NCBI GenBank assembly: GCA_003255065.1
Contig: QAOA01007382.1
Location: forward strand, 8,614 to 72,613
Origin: Cercis canadensis
Taxonomy: Eukaryota > Streptophyta > Magnoliopsida > Fabales > Fabaceae
Direction: 5' to 3'
Length of the DNA stretch: 64,000 nt
Each line of letters starts with the position of its first letter. Positions within the stretch are counted from its first letter, which is position 1. The notes below the pieces were generated by a model. It made no database searches, was not told where the DNA came from, and saw only the letters and a program-made list of their open reading frames with translations. Positions 33,361 to 45,299 of this stretch are shown here, piece by piece. The translations under genes were made by a program, and so were the position numbers.

Positions 33361-34438
33361 AGATAGCTAGATTTTGTAATGCATCTAACTTACTATTTAC
33401 TATAGCTGTAACTGAAATCATTTGCCTAACATCTTTACTAGTTAACCAACTATTATAGCCTCATCCAACTCTACATTAATAATGAGATAAAGATAGAACT
33501 AAGATCATTTAATTTGACAAAGAAGGACCAAAAAAGGCCAAAACTCAAAAAAAGACTATCAACTATAAGTTGTAACAATGTTGACTGAACTAAAAAAAAC
33601 AATGTCATCATCAAAATTGAAATAAATAGTAAATACAATGACAAGAGCAGATGCGAAATGTAAGAAAGGAAAATATTCGGATGACACAAGATCATATTTA
33701 TGATTCCAATTGCTCATAATAGAAAACAAGTTAAGAAGTAAAGGATAAGCTATCAAACCAAAAAAATAAAAAAATTCAGTAATCGGATATTTGGGTCAGC
33801 TAACTGATCATATTGGTGATTTAGGGTTCCGATAAGTAAACAATTTTATCTGAAATATTAGAAAACATGGAAATACCCTTTCTCTAACGTTATAATTTCT
33901 CACAAATTAAAACAAAGAAGGAAAAAACCAATGCCAAAGATCAAATACAAAACCGTATCAAAAGTAACAATTTCTACCGCAAAATATTTTTACCAAAGAT
34001 CAAATGCGAAGAAGACGTTGCTGCCTCCATGGATTCCAAATGCAAGTTCTCGCCACTGCCAGAGAATTCAAAGCAATCTCTTCTCTGCAAATAGCTTGAA
34101 TTCGAGATGAACTATGAAGAAATTGAAAGAAAACTGTAGCATTGAAGGGATTGAAATCAAGAAGCAGCATTTTCTAGGATCAGTAGAGACCAAAGCAAAA
34201 AAAAACAGAGGACCATTAGGTTTGGCACGTAATTTTATGTAACAACCGGTAAGAGTTTAACTGTTAGTTACGGATGGTTTAAAACCAGGAACAATTGGGC
34301 CTGGGTCGGGTTGGGAGTTATGCAAATCTAAAATGAGAATATTTCTGTCCTTTTTTTTGTTAATTAAATAAAATACGTTTATTTATTGTTTTTTGGCTAG
34401 AATTTTAGGTTTGAACTCAAAAGTCGGAGAATGACTTA
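33361..34438. other. Intergenic, no gene seen
   Basis: AT-rich. The only feature of note is a less AT-rich stretch near 34010-34170 without a credible reading frame. Confidence 0.45.
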
Positions 34439-34862
34439 GTGCGTGTTTGGATTAGCTTAGAAGTAATAAATTATGTACTTAATTGATTATGAAAAAAAAA
34501 GTAATTGTTAAAGAAGTTATTTATATTATTTCAAAATCGATTTTTAATATATAGTTTTCGTTTGGATTGTATAAAGAAAACCACTTTTAAATGTTCAATT
34601 ACCTAAATGGTATAAAGCACTTATATGGTGTACTAAATATCGAAGGGCAATTAGGTAAAAAGGAGAGATAATGGTAAAATAATCAATAATTTATAATCAA
34701 AAGCTTGGGTGGAGGAGCTTAACTGAAAAAGTTATTAGAGTAGATTGGAATGTGTGAACAACTATTTTCATTTTTTATCCAAACGCATATTTTTAATTGA
34801 CACAATAAATTATGAATTCAAAGACGTCTTGAAGGATAAAATAAGCTAATCCAAAAATGTAC
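34439..34862. mobile_element. hAT-type MITE candidate (~420 bp)
   Basis: The left end agtgcgtgtttggattagct and the reverse complement of the right end (agtacatttttggattagct) form TIRs of about 22 bp with four mismatches. Further weak symmetry follows (aagtaataaattatg versus ataaattatgaattc). Non-coding. The target duplication cannot be fixed because the flanks 'gactt' and 'taata' are ambiguous. Confidence 0.55.
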
Positions 34863-37072
34863 TTAATATAACTCAGCAATAGGTTTTTTGGTAAAATAAA
34901 TACTTTCATAAAAATTAAAGAGAGAATTATTATAAAAGAACTCAAATAGAAAGAATTCTAGGTACGTTTTAAAGTTACATCTTGTTCCTTTTTAGTCATA
35001 GTGTCTAACTATTCTTCATGACTAGTGGTCATCTTGTCTCTATTAGTCACAGAATGACCACTTGGGATCACATAATGAAAACTGGCTATAAAAAACTTCA
35101 ACTGGCCATTCATTAGTGACTAAAGTAAAATTTACAGCTTGAAAGGGGTGCATATAATTTCTATTGATATTGGAACTCCATTGGTTAGAGACTAAAGTAT
35201 ACACAATGACCACTTGAGTGTCTTTTATGTGCTACTACGTCTTTGGCTATTCTTTCCGCTGAGGAAACTCTATGCCTATAGTAATTTGACTAAAAGTCAT
35301 ATTATGGTACATAAGTAAATCTATACATTTGGTTTTGAATATATTTTCCATCTTTACTCACAAGTTGCCAGCGTCATAAACATTGGCAGCAGCTGCAGTT
35401 ACCACATTCTACTAGCCTTTTTTCTGCCAAAGATGGTTTAGTTGTCCTAATTTTTTGGCATTCAGGTTTTTATTGCCTGTAGTCATCTATATTTTAACTT
35501 TTGAATAAATTTTGAAGTAGAACATAATTTATAATCAGGTTTTCATTTGGCCTTTATAAGTTTTAAAGCAAAGGTGCTATTCATTTATCAAAGTGACTTG
35601 GTTTGCTTTAACATCCCATAAGGTAGTTGAATATATGGAATTGCTATGGAAACTTTGACAATGGTTTCTGATTTTTCGTTGATTCTATTGAGTGTTATGA
35701 TTCTGCCATACCAGGAAAATATGTGATACCTCATTGACATGGCAGTACACGAATCATTGATGTAAAAAATAATTAATCTTGACTGTTAAAAATAAACGAT
35801 CAAAATTAAATATTTTTACATCAATAATTGTCATGTTGTCACACTAGGAAAGTATCACATACTTTCTTAGTATGTGAAAAAACCTCCCATAAAGAATATG
35901 TCAAACTCTAATTCTAGGATATCTACCAACGGTGCTGTGTAGACTTTCAGTTTGATGGCTTTCACATATATATACCAACTTGCAAGTAGGTGTTTATTAT
36001 ATTTGAGATTTCAATATTTTTGTTTCAATTTTTGGGCATCAGTTGTCCTTTTTCCTGTCCCTGTTCTGTGCTTTACTCCAGTGCTGAATGACTTTTATTC
36101 TCTTATTTCATTGGTGTTATACATTTCCCTTTTCTACCATAAGTTTCTAAATGCAATTTTATTGGGATTTTTTTCGCCAAAGCACTTTACTTTTCAATAA
36201 TATTATAATTGGCTTTTTATTGGCTCTTAGTATTATAAATACTTAAATAGATTTGAAGAACCATAGACTAATTACAATTCAATATGAGTTATGCATCTAT
36301 CTTTAATTGGTGTTAACCTTATAATAGTTTACTTTTAAGCAAATTTCTCTAAAACTGATCAGGTTTTACAACAAATTGTGAACTTTTCTTTTCTATATTT
36401 TACAAGGTATTGCATTAATTTGAACTACATGAGATGTTGGATACAACTATAACAATGCTTAGGTACCAAAAATCCAAATACATTTAGGTTCCAATATTAG
36501 AATATTTCCAATTCCAATTCTACCACAATTAGAATTACTTTGAATTTGAATTTTTAAATTTAATTTTCAGATAAAATAAAAATTAAAATGTACAATTCTA
36601 AATATAAGTTGAGTTTCAATTCATATCAGTGTACACTTTCTTTGTCAAAACTCTATAACCTCTTCAAAGAAGAAAAGTATTTACGTAAATTTATTTTCTA
36701 ACGTATAATATTTGATTATTTCAAAAAATGTAAGATGGACATTTTTTAGATAAATTTTTTAAAAATTTTATGATTTTATATTTTTGACATTTTTTATCTG
36801 AAAAATTAAAAAGATATGTTGAATAATTTTTTTTTTTTATACTTTTTCATATGATTTTCTCCTTTCAATATCTGTTAAAAAAAATAATGTATTCTATATA
36901 CCAAAAAAATTATATTTTTCTATGAAGATTGCAAAGAGTGACCACCTTGCATTGTAGGCAAATTTTTAGCTTCCAATTTGTTTATATTGTTCAAATTCAC
37001 TATGAATTTTAGCTGCATTTTAATTCAATAATATACATGTTAGAATCTTTCATGTTAAATATAAGTTTTTGT
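34863..37072. other. Intergenic, no gene seen
   Basis: AT-rich. Short frames such as 35952-36200 are hydrophobic chance products of T-rich DNA. No element ends recognised. Confidence 0.45.
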
Positions 37073-37074
37073 AG

Positions 37075-37270
37075 TATAAGGTAATTTGATTTTATATTGC
37101 CATTTAGAATTTAAAAAAGTATTAATATATTGTGCATCACACGGGCACAATAACAATACTAGAATAGTTTATAGCTTGTGATTATCCTAATGTAATAGAA
37201 TTAGAAGAAGTAATCGTCTATATATCTATTTGGCTAATAAAAAATACATTTTTCAGAAAATATGTATCAT
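37075..37270 (+). repeat. Helitron-end-like repeat, copy 1
   Basis: A unit of about 195 bp: ttttatattgccatttagaa, then the hairpin-like tgtgcatcacacgggcacaa, then ctag (37159-37162), then atagcttgtgattatcctaa and aatatgtatcataggc. Same unit as 39055-39245, 39615-39815 and 39826-40020. The hairpin followed by CTAG resembles a Helitron 3' terminus. Confidence 0.6.
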
Positions 37271-37537
37271 AGGCTATATGTATAACTCCTTGGAGAAGTG
37301 GAACTCAGTTTTTATGTCTTCAAGGAGAGTTTGGAGCTTGGTGTGGTCCAGCTGCCTGTTATTCAAAGCCTGGAAGAGAATTTGGGAATCAGTTTTTATG
37401 CATTGAGATGCAGTGTTATGTCTACTTGCTATGATCAGTCCAATGTATTCCATAAAACTAGCAATAATGACCGCATTACTCTGAAGCTTAGATATGGACA
37501 CGTAATACGAAATGACATGAACGCTGAGACATAACAA
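37271..37537 (-). pseudogene. RNase H-like (RVT_3 type) fragment
   Basis: The reverse frame reads ASFMEYIGLIIASRHN, CIKTDSQILFQALNNRQLDH, LLEDIKTEF. The ETDSQ-like block (here KTDSQ) preceding a variable 'ALN' helix is typical of the RNase H-like domain found at the end of plant LINE ORF2 and in free-standing relics. No catalytic N-terminal strand or downstream part is visible, so it is a short relic. Confidence 0.5.
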
Positions 37538-37865
37538 AATCTAAAAATTTAAGGATTCCAAGTAACATGATATAGGTAATTGGTCAATGGCCCAACCCAA
37601 CAACACTGAGGCCAAATGGATCATATCGATGTAATAAAGGATCACCTATCTACTCACCGCTATAAATAGCATATTCTTTCTACTGTTATAATTTTTGTGG
37701 ACAAACCTCTTTGTTCTCAGGACTAACTTCATTGTAGACGTAAGACTTCTACAAACTATCCACTGTAGGTTGAGTGTCAGATATTGTGTTCATATTTGAA
37801 GATACAAATTTCACTCCTCATAAATAAGTTTTGTTAAAAAAAAAAAAAAAGTCCGATAGCTGGAG

Positions 37866-38682
37866 GGTGCCAAGAGGTGGGTACGGAGGATAGTTAATGC
37901 TACCACCTAATTCGTGTTGGTGTAGTTGGAGGGTTTTCAACAGTTTTAATTTCTGCATTTTATTTCTTCACTAATCGAAGAAAGTACGATAGCTGCCTCC
38001 TGACCCTCAGTGAGATATGGTCATGGAGCCAGCGATGGTTCCAGATGATTCAATCCCCATGGTTGGAAATCTCTGTGGAGAAAATATCACGTTCACTGGC
38101 CATGGTTGAAGGAATTGCCCAAGAGGTGGGTAGGGAGGATAGTTAATGATACCACCTAATTCGTGTTGGTGTAGTTGGAGGGTTTTCAACAGTTTTAATT
38201 TCTTCATTAATCGAAGAAAGTACGATAACTGCCTCCTGACCCTCAGTGAAATGGTCATGGAGCCAGCGATGGTTCCACATGATTCACTCCCCATGGTTGG
38301 AAATCTCTGTGGAGAAAATATCACGTTCACTGGCCATGGTTGAAGGAATTGCCCAAGAGGTGGGTACGGAGGATAGTTAATGATACCACCTAATTCGTGT
38401 TGGTGTAGTTGGAGGGTTTTCAACAGTTTTAATTTCTGCATTAATCGAAGAAAGTACGATAGCTGCCTCCTGACCCTCAGTGAGATGGTCATGGAGCCAG
38501 CGATGGTTCCACATGATTCAATCCCCTTGGTTGGAAATCTCTGTGGAGAAAATATCACGTTCACTGGCCATGGTTGAAGGAATTGCCCAAGAGGTGGGTA
38601 CGGAGGATAGTTAATGATACCACCTAATTCGTGTTGGTGTCGTTGGAGGGTTTTCAACAATTTTAATTTCTGCATTGAATGT
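37866..38682 (-). repeat. 234-bp tandem repeat (~3.5 copies) with an open 78-codon unit
   Basis: Units begin near 37866, 38112, 38346 and 38580 (last partial). The inner period is exactly 234 bp, and the leftmost unit has a short insertion (ttatttcttcac). Because 234 is divisible by three, the reverse frame 38007-38702 stays open for 231 codons with unit blocks LHQHELGGIINYPPYPPLGQ, FLQPWPVNVIFSPQRFP and AGSMTISLRVRRQLSYFLRL. No protein family recognised; there is a possible start at 38702. It may be an amplified captured exon or chance coding in a minisatellite. Confidence 0.75.
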
Positions 38683-38699
38683 AAGTAGGTGCATGAATT

Positions 38700-39054
38700 C
38701 AAAGTTCAATAAGTGGAGACAGTAGACTATTCGAGAAGGACTTATAATTTAGTGGAGTGTGCTCTCAGAGCTGATCTCTTCATCCTTTTATCCAATTCAA
38801 ATTCCTTCGATTGTAATAGTAATTACTATTTATCTCTAGGCAAAAAAAAAAAAAAGACTACTTAGTTTCATCTCTTTCTTTCCTTCTTTGTTTTGTTGGC
38901 AAAAGAATACATGTGAACATTTTTATGGACCTATCTGTTATGAAAAAATGGAGGTCACGTCTAATAAGCACCACAAGGTGGACCTCCCTATCAATCTACT
39001 TTATCCCCACTTCTCCAATGGCTTATAGCATGTATCCATATCGACATCACATGG
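38700..39054. other. Intergenic, no gene seen
   Basis: Contains a short oligo(A) run at about 38841-38854 following the tandem repeat; the left side of the repeat also has one at about 37837-37851, so the array sits between two A-runs. Otherwise nothing recognised. Confidence 0.4.
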
Positions 39055-40160
39055 GTAACTTTATTTTATATTGTTATTTAAAATTTTAAAAACTATTAAT
39101 CATGCATCGCACATGCACAATACTGGATTAGTTTATAGCTTGTGATTATCCTAATGTACGTAATAGAATTTGTAAGAAGTAATTGTCTATATATCTATTT
39201 GGATAATAAAAAAAAAAAATTCATAAAATCTGTATCATAGGAATATATATAATTTCTTAATTTTTTTCTTCAATACTAAAATTTAAAAACAAATATGAAA
39301 AATGATTTCTTTCTCGTGCGAAGTATGGGCACTATCTAGTAAATATAAAGCAATTAAAACTAAACCTAAACCTATATTATAACATTGAAAACGACACTTT
39401 ACCCTCCCTAATTATTACATTGTCTACTATAATAAGTAGCTAATTAATTAAACATTCCTTTTCATTATATGCGAGTTTCTTTTGCATATACATAGTAAGT
39501 TTAAAATGAAAGATTTTAACTGCAAATTAATTCAATCGTAAATTTTAATTATTCTTGAATCTAACATGAATATTTATTATGCTAGAATATTTTATATTAA
39601 ATATAATTTTTTTATAGTATAAGGTAATTTTATTTTAAATTGCTATTTAAAATTTAAAAATTATTAATTGTGCATTGCACGGGCACAATTAATACTAGAC
39701 TAGTTTATAGCTTGTGATTATCCTAATGTAATAGAATTGTAAGAAGTAATTGTCTATATATCTATTTGGCTAATAAAAAAAATACATTTTTCATAAAATA
39801 TGTATCATAGGCATATATATATATAAGATAATTTTATTTTATATTGCTATTTAAAATTTAAAAAAATATTAAGCACGTGCACAATATTAGAGTATTTTAT
39901 AGCTTGTGATTATCCTAATGTAATAAAAATTTTAAGAAGTAATTGTCTATATATCTATTTGGCTAATGAAAAAATAATTTTTCATAAAATCTGTATCATG
40001 GGCTTATATATAATTGCTTAAATTTTTTCTTAAATACTAAATTTTTTTAAAAAAATATCATCAATGATTTAGTTCTCTTGCGAAGCATTAAAACTAAACC
40101 TAAACCTATATTATAACATTGAAAACAACGCTTCACCATATTGTCTACTATGATAAGGTT
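39055..40160 (+). repeat. Array of Helitron-end-like repeats, copies 2-4, with shared spacer
   Basis: Copies at 39055-39245 (ends ctgg, 39123-39126), 39615-39815 (ctag, 39695-39698) and 39826-40020 (ttag, 39887-39890). The spacer block with aaactaaacctaaacctata occurs after copy 2 (about 39310-39450) and again after copy 4 (about 40070-40160). The repeated unit therefore includes DNA on both sides of the hairpin. AT-rich, non-coding. Confidence 0.65.
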
Positions 40161-43100
40161 CCATTTGGATAAATAACTTAAATAAACACTTGTATGAGAA
40201 GCGCTTATTATAAAAGCTCTAGTGCAGTAAGCTCTATATAAAGTAAGTTATTTTACATTTAGATGCATAATCTTTTATGGTTCATATTAAGTATTTGGAA
40301 AAATAACACTATAAGTGCTTTTACACATGAAAATTATCAAAAGGACATTAATAAACACATTAAAATTCTAGTTGCGCAGCCAATTACTTCTCAATGCGCC
40401 AGCACTCTCACTCTCTGTTTGGTCATTAGGATGGAATTGCATTGACCTGGTCTAATCTCGTAAAAATCATTAAAACTTGGTGACTTGGAATAAAAGTAAT
40501 GTTATTTAGCAATTTAGCTAGAATTTATGGTGGTTGTTGGATGAAAAAAAGTGGTAAAAACTACATATTTATTCAAGGTTGGTCATAAGTCCACATCATT
40601 CTTACAACAAAATTTTGGCTACCAAGTATTTTTCTTTGGACTAATTACAAATTGATATCATGCCATCCCCCCACCCAAATTTTCTTAAATCTTTTTTAAG
40701 TTTTTTTTTGCATTACTAAAATAATAGTATACAAAAATGGTAATTATAGTTAGAGGAAATTATTGTTTGGTTCCAAAAGTTAAAGGAAAAGATTATTTGG
40801 TTTCAAACAAAATGATTTTTCAATTTGTTTATTCTCATACCGTATGAAATATCCAAAATACCCGGCCCATGGTGCTATATAGTTATTCTAATAACATGTG
40901 GTTAATCTTTGGTGCTATGTGATTATTATGTTCACCTATATAGTTATCATTTAGTGTTATGTGATAATTATGCTCACATATATAATTATAATTTGGTGTT
41001 ATATAGTTATTATGTTCACATAAGAGGTTATCTTGCCAAAAAATAAACAAAATAACCATATAACACCAATGGCTAGTTTAGATATTCCATATGATATAGG
41101 AGGAACCAAATAAAATTTCTCCATATTTGAAAACAAATGATCTATTCCTCTAACTTTTGAAACGAAACAATAATTTTCTCTAATATTTTTAAGGATATTT
41201 ATATGTTTTTTAAATTTTTATGTAGTTGAAACCAAGGATCGAATTTTACAACTATGTTACCATAAAAAGAAAAAAGCACGAAAAATAAAGTTCATAATTG
41301 GCAAATTTATTAACAAAATACACTTTAGCAAATTATTTACCAAAATGGAGTACTATGCAAAATATTTACCAAAATAGTGTACTTTTAATTATTTTATTCA
41401 TAGGACACAAACAGTATGAGTCACGCTACTTTGTAAGTAGTGTGACTTCAAGGGTCATTTTGGTAACATAGTTGTAAAATTGGTAGCGTGACTTCTTCCT
41501 CTGCGTATCTATCAATAATTTAATCAAAACTGCTCCAAATTGCTAAATAGTTTCTAGACTACCTTATTTGCATAAATAATTTGCAAAACTGTGTATTTTT
41601 TTTAGTCATTTTGCCTTTGATTATTATTTCGCTTAATTTGATTCTGAGATCTTCTAATTTATAACTGCTTAGTATGCTAACTGGTGCTTCCCTTTTTGTT
41701 TCCGCGGTTACATGCCTTAACAAGGCTTCAGACAACACTCAATTGCTGTCTGAAGAAACCCTCGACAGAGTTATGGCTATTAGTTGTCCTGCTTTGAAAT
41801 TTGGTAGAGTAGAAGTGAGATTTAGGCGAGTAAAAATATAAAAGAAGAAACAAAGACAATAATAATAAAACTTTTCACACTTTCAGGCATAAGTTCTTCT
41901 TCAATTTGTATTGGATCACCCGCTACTTGTTAATCTTGAAAAAATGAAGTAGGGACACAGTTATCAGAAGTGACTTAAGTTACAAGTTTTAACCTCTCTC
42001 GTTAATCTAGAAGTATGATCTGAATCTAGTTCTGACATTTGTAATTTGTTACGCAGCTTAATGCTACGACTGAGCATGTGCGAGAAACAGTTTAAACCCT
42101 TCACTTTTCTTTTTCTGCCTAAATTCTTGGGAAGATGAACCATTGGGAACAGATTTTGAAAAGGTCACTAGCACACTAAAATAAATAAAAGATTTATGCG
42201 ATTATCATGTGTAAAATACATAATTATTCTGTTGAATATATACTAATCATGTTCACTAACTACATATTAAACAAAATAACAAAATAATTTACAAATGACA
42301 CTTATATATAGCTTGAAGGGTCTAGTGGTCATTTTACTGTGCTAGCGACTAACTTAGAAATAAGTTCAACATCTATTACTTATGATTCTTTTCCCCTTGA
42401 TTTTATTTCATGGTGGCATTTATGTCAGCAAGTGCTTAATTTTTTTTTTGTTAATACTACGAGTATCTCTACTTTACTTAATTGGCGTGAGACTATTCTC
42501 GTTCAAGGGTTAAAACAATTATGATTTTCTCTCTTCAGACAATACTTTCACTGGACCTCGAACCCTTGACTATAGCCAAGGGCACACACCCATAGTTCAA
42601 TTTTGCTACCAGTTGAACCAAGAACTTGTTAGTCAGTGAGTACTTAATTGGTTTAGTAGTAATAAACTCAAATTCTTTGCCCATGTGAGCCATGCTTTTG
42701 GTTCTAGTGCGGCCTCACCTATTTCTTAATTTTTTGTGCATCACAAAAAATTGGTGGCATTTGTATATTGAGGTAGCATTTTTTTCCTCAACAGGTAAAT
42801 GATATTTGTTATTAAGTCATAAACAAGTACAAAGAGGGAAAAATAAACATCAAAATCACCTTAGTAGGTAAAACCTAAACAGCAAGTAGCCAAATGATAT
42901 ACTTCTTAGGACACGTGAATTTTATGTTCGAACCTAGAGTAGCTAAAGTACCAAAAGAAATTGCCTTAATTAGTAGAAGACTAACAACACTTCTTACTAA
43001 GAAGAAGGTTTAGAGACTAAACAACTTAATTACAACAAATTAACATGGAAACCTTAGATAGACTCAGAGCTATTTCATTGGAAGGACAGCTCTTCTATAT

Positions 43101-43656
43101 ATGCGCACTAGCTTCTTTACATCCCTGACTACTTGACCTTTGATAGCTTGAACCACAGAAATCCTAGAATGATTTACCCATATATCTTTCATCATTATGT
43201 AAAGAGTAGCACAGTTCACAAGCATATATTAGAAATAGAGACGATGTTCCAACCAAACTGAAATTACCATTCAAGAGCTCCCCATCAAGGTTGTTGCGTC
43301 AATAACCTCTCTTTCCCAGCTTAACTTTGATTGCAATTTAGACTCTCGATCCAGCTGATTTTGAGGCATCCTCCACATTGTCTTAGTCGTCCATCATCTC
43401 GAAATTGAACCCCCACACCACACTCCTCTTGATAGCTAATGGAAATGTTACTGCAAAATACACACTTATTCACCTAGAGATGATTGAACACAAGGAACGT
43501 CCTAGAGACAGCAGCACCATGCCTGAATTCTTTTCTTTTTTAAAAGAAAAACCCTAGATTGATTAACGTTCACACGATAATTGTTTTAATATCCCTCAAT
43601 ATATGACTAAACGGTTTGTGACCAAGTGATACCTAGGTCATCCTATAAGTGTGCAT
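40161..43656. other. Intergenic, no gene seen
   Basis: Starts with a half-MITE-like end (ggttccatttggataaataa, about 40158). Contains a short degenerate repeat of 'tggtgttatatagttattatgttcac' type at about 40880-41030. A 'gagtcacgctac' / 'gtagcgtgactt' inverted pair lies at about 41417-41500. No credible gene. Confidence 0.45.
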
Positions 43657-43661
43657 ATTCT

Positions 43662-44739
43662 TGAGAGTTATAGGAAATACTCCTAGAGGGGAGTGAATAG
43701 GAGTTTTTAGAAAATTTAAGCTAAAATGATCTAAAACAAAATTTGTTCCCTAAACAATACGAGAACTAGTTCTAGAACATAATAGATGAACACAGAAAAA
43801 ACAAATCCAGTTCAACCAGAATATAGCACAGATAAAGCAATTCAAAAAATCACACTTATTCATCTCAAATAAAAATAAAATTCAATAAGCATATGAAATT
43901 AAGAATAGAAGAGAATAGTCAAGAAGATCTTAGCTATGAATTTATAGTGGTTCAGCACTAAGGCATACATCCACTTCTCCCAATGCTTGGGGTTCCACTA
44001 GATCGAGTTTAATTTGTCTAAGCTTCTCCAAGCTTTTACATCCATGGTTTCTTTCTCTAAAGCTCACCAAGAACTTTCTCCTTCTAGTATCACAACTAGA
44101 AGTTACTCACATATTTCCTACTAAAATCTTGAGTACAAAACACTCACAAAAGAGTTAAGCTCCATTAACACTTTCTCTCTCTCTTGCTTAGAGAAGATAT
44201 TACACAAAGTAGAACATGAGGAAGAAGAAGAACTAAGTACTAAAAATATTGAAGGGGCAGAGCTGCAATCGTACCCTAACCCTTGCTATTTGTTTTCCTA
44301 TTTCTTTTTCTTATCTTCTAAAGGTTTGAAGGGCTCTCTTGAAGGAGAACCACTAGCACGTGAAGAGCAATTTCATCCCTTGATTTGAGAACAAGTGTCA
44401 TGCCAAGATTAAATGAAATTCCACTAACCATTTCTTTTGTCTTGTAGTGACAAAAGAGATGTTTTTTACTAACTTCCCTTGAAAGGCGGATCTATACCAA
44501 CTCTCAATAAAGAAATGGTTATTTCACAAGTTGAGGTAACCTTTTGACATGCACAGTATGCGCTTATGCAATTCAAAGACTTCACACGCCTAAAACCATC
44601 CAGAAGAGAAAACTAGTTTAAGAACTAGTTCTCAACTTTCCTTGCTAACCTATTCTAACATTTAAACCAAAACACATAGTAGAAGATATAAAATCATTTG
44701 TTATCATCAAAATAGGATTAGGGAATTGTGGAGCTAACA
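43662..44739 (-). repeat. 3' LTR of Sirevirus-like element
   Basis: 1,078 bp. Ends TGTTAGCTCCACAATTC.. and ..TATAACTCTCA on the reverse strand. Paired with 54048-55185 and close in sequence, with small indels. Confidence 0.9.
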
Positions 44740-44756
44740 ATCTCCCCCTTTTTGAT
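44740..44756 (-). other. Polypurine tract of Sirevirus-like element
   Basis: The reverse strand reads AAAAAGGGGGAGAT directly before the 3' LTR start TGTTAGC; the usual PPT for this group. Confidence 0.85.
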
Positions 44757-45299
44757 GATGACAAATGATTAAGGAAAATCTCCCCCTGAATATGAGCATA
44801 CTTCATAATTAGTTCTAAAACTAGTTTTCAATAAAAAAAAAAATTGAGAATGGAGTTTTCCAACAGCTTAGATAAACATGACAAGAAAAATAGGAATAAC
44901 AATAGAAATAGTTAAAACAGTTAAACCATAATATCTAAGGTTTTCTCCCCCTTTGTCATTATCAAAAAGACAAAGGAGAGGAATCAGATAAACACAATAA
45001 AGAACAATTAGATCAACAGTAAGAACAAACAGCAGATAAGATATTGCATAAAGGATCAAAATCCAAATATTGAAGATCAACAGAATGCAGGAAAGCTAGG
45101 ACCAATGTATGATGCATGAAATGCAACAAGATAATGAACATCTAAAGCTGGGTAATTATCAAATATTCTACATATTCATCTAAAAACTAGACAGAGAAAA
45201 AATAAACAGTAGATCCTATATGGTAAAAGGCTGAGAAGATTTTAGGGCTGCCAATTCTTCCTTTGTGAGTTCCAATTCTTTCTCAACTATAGCCAAGTA

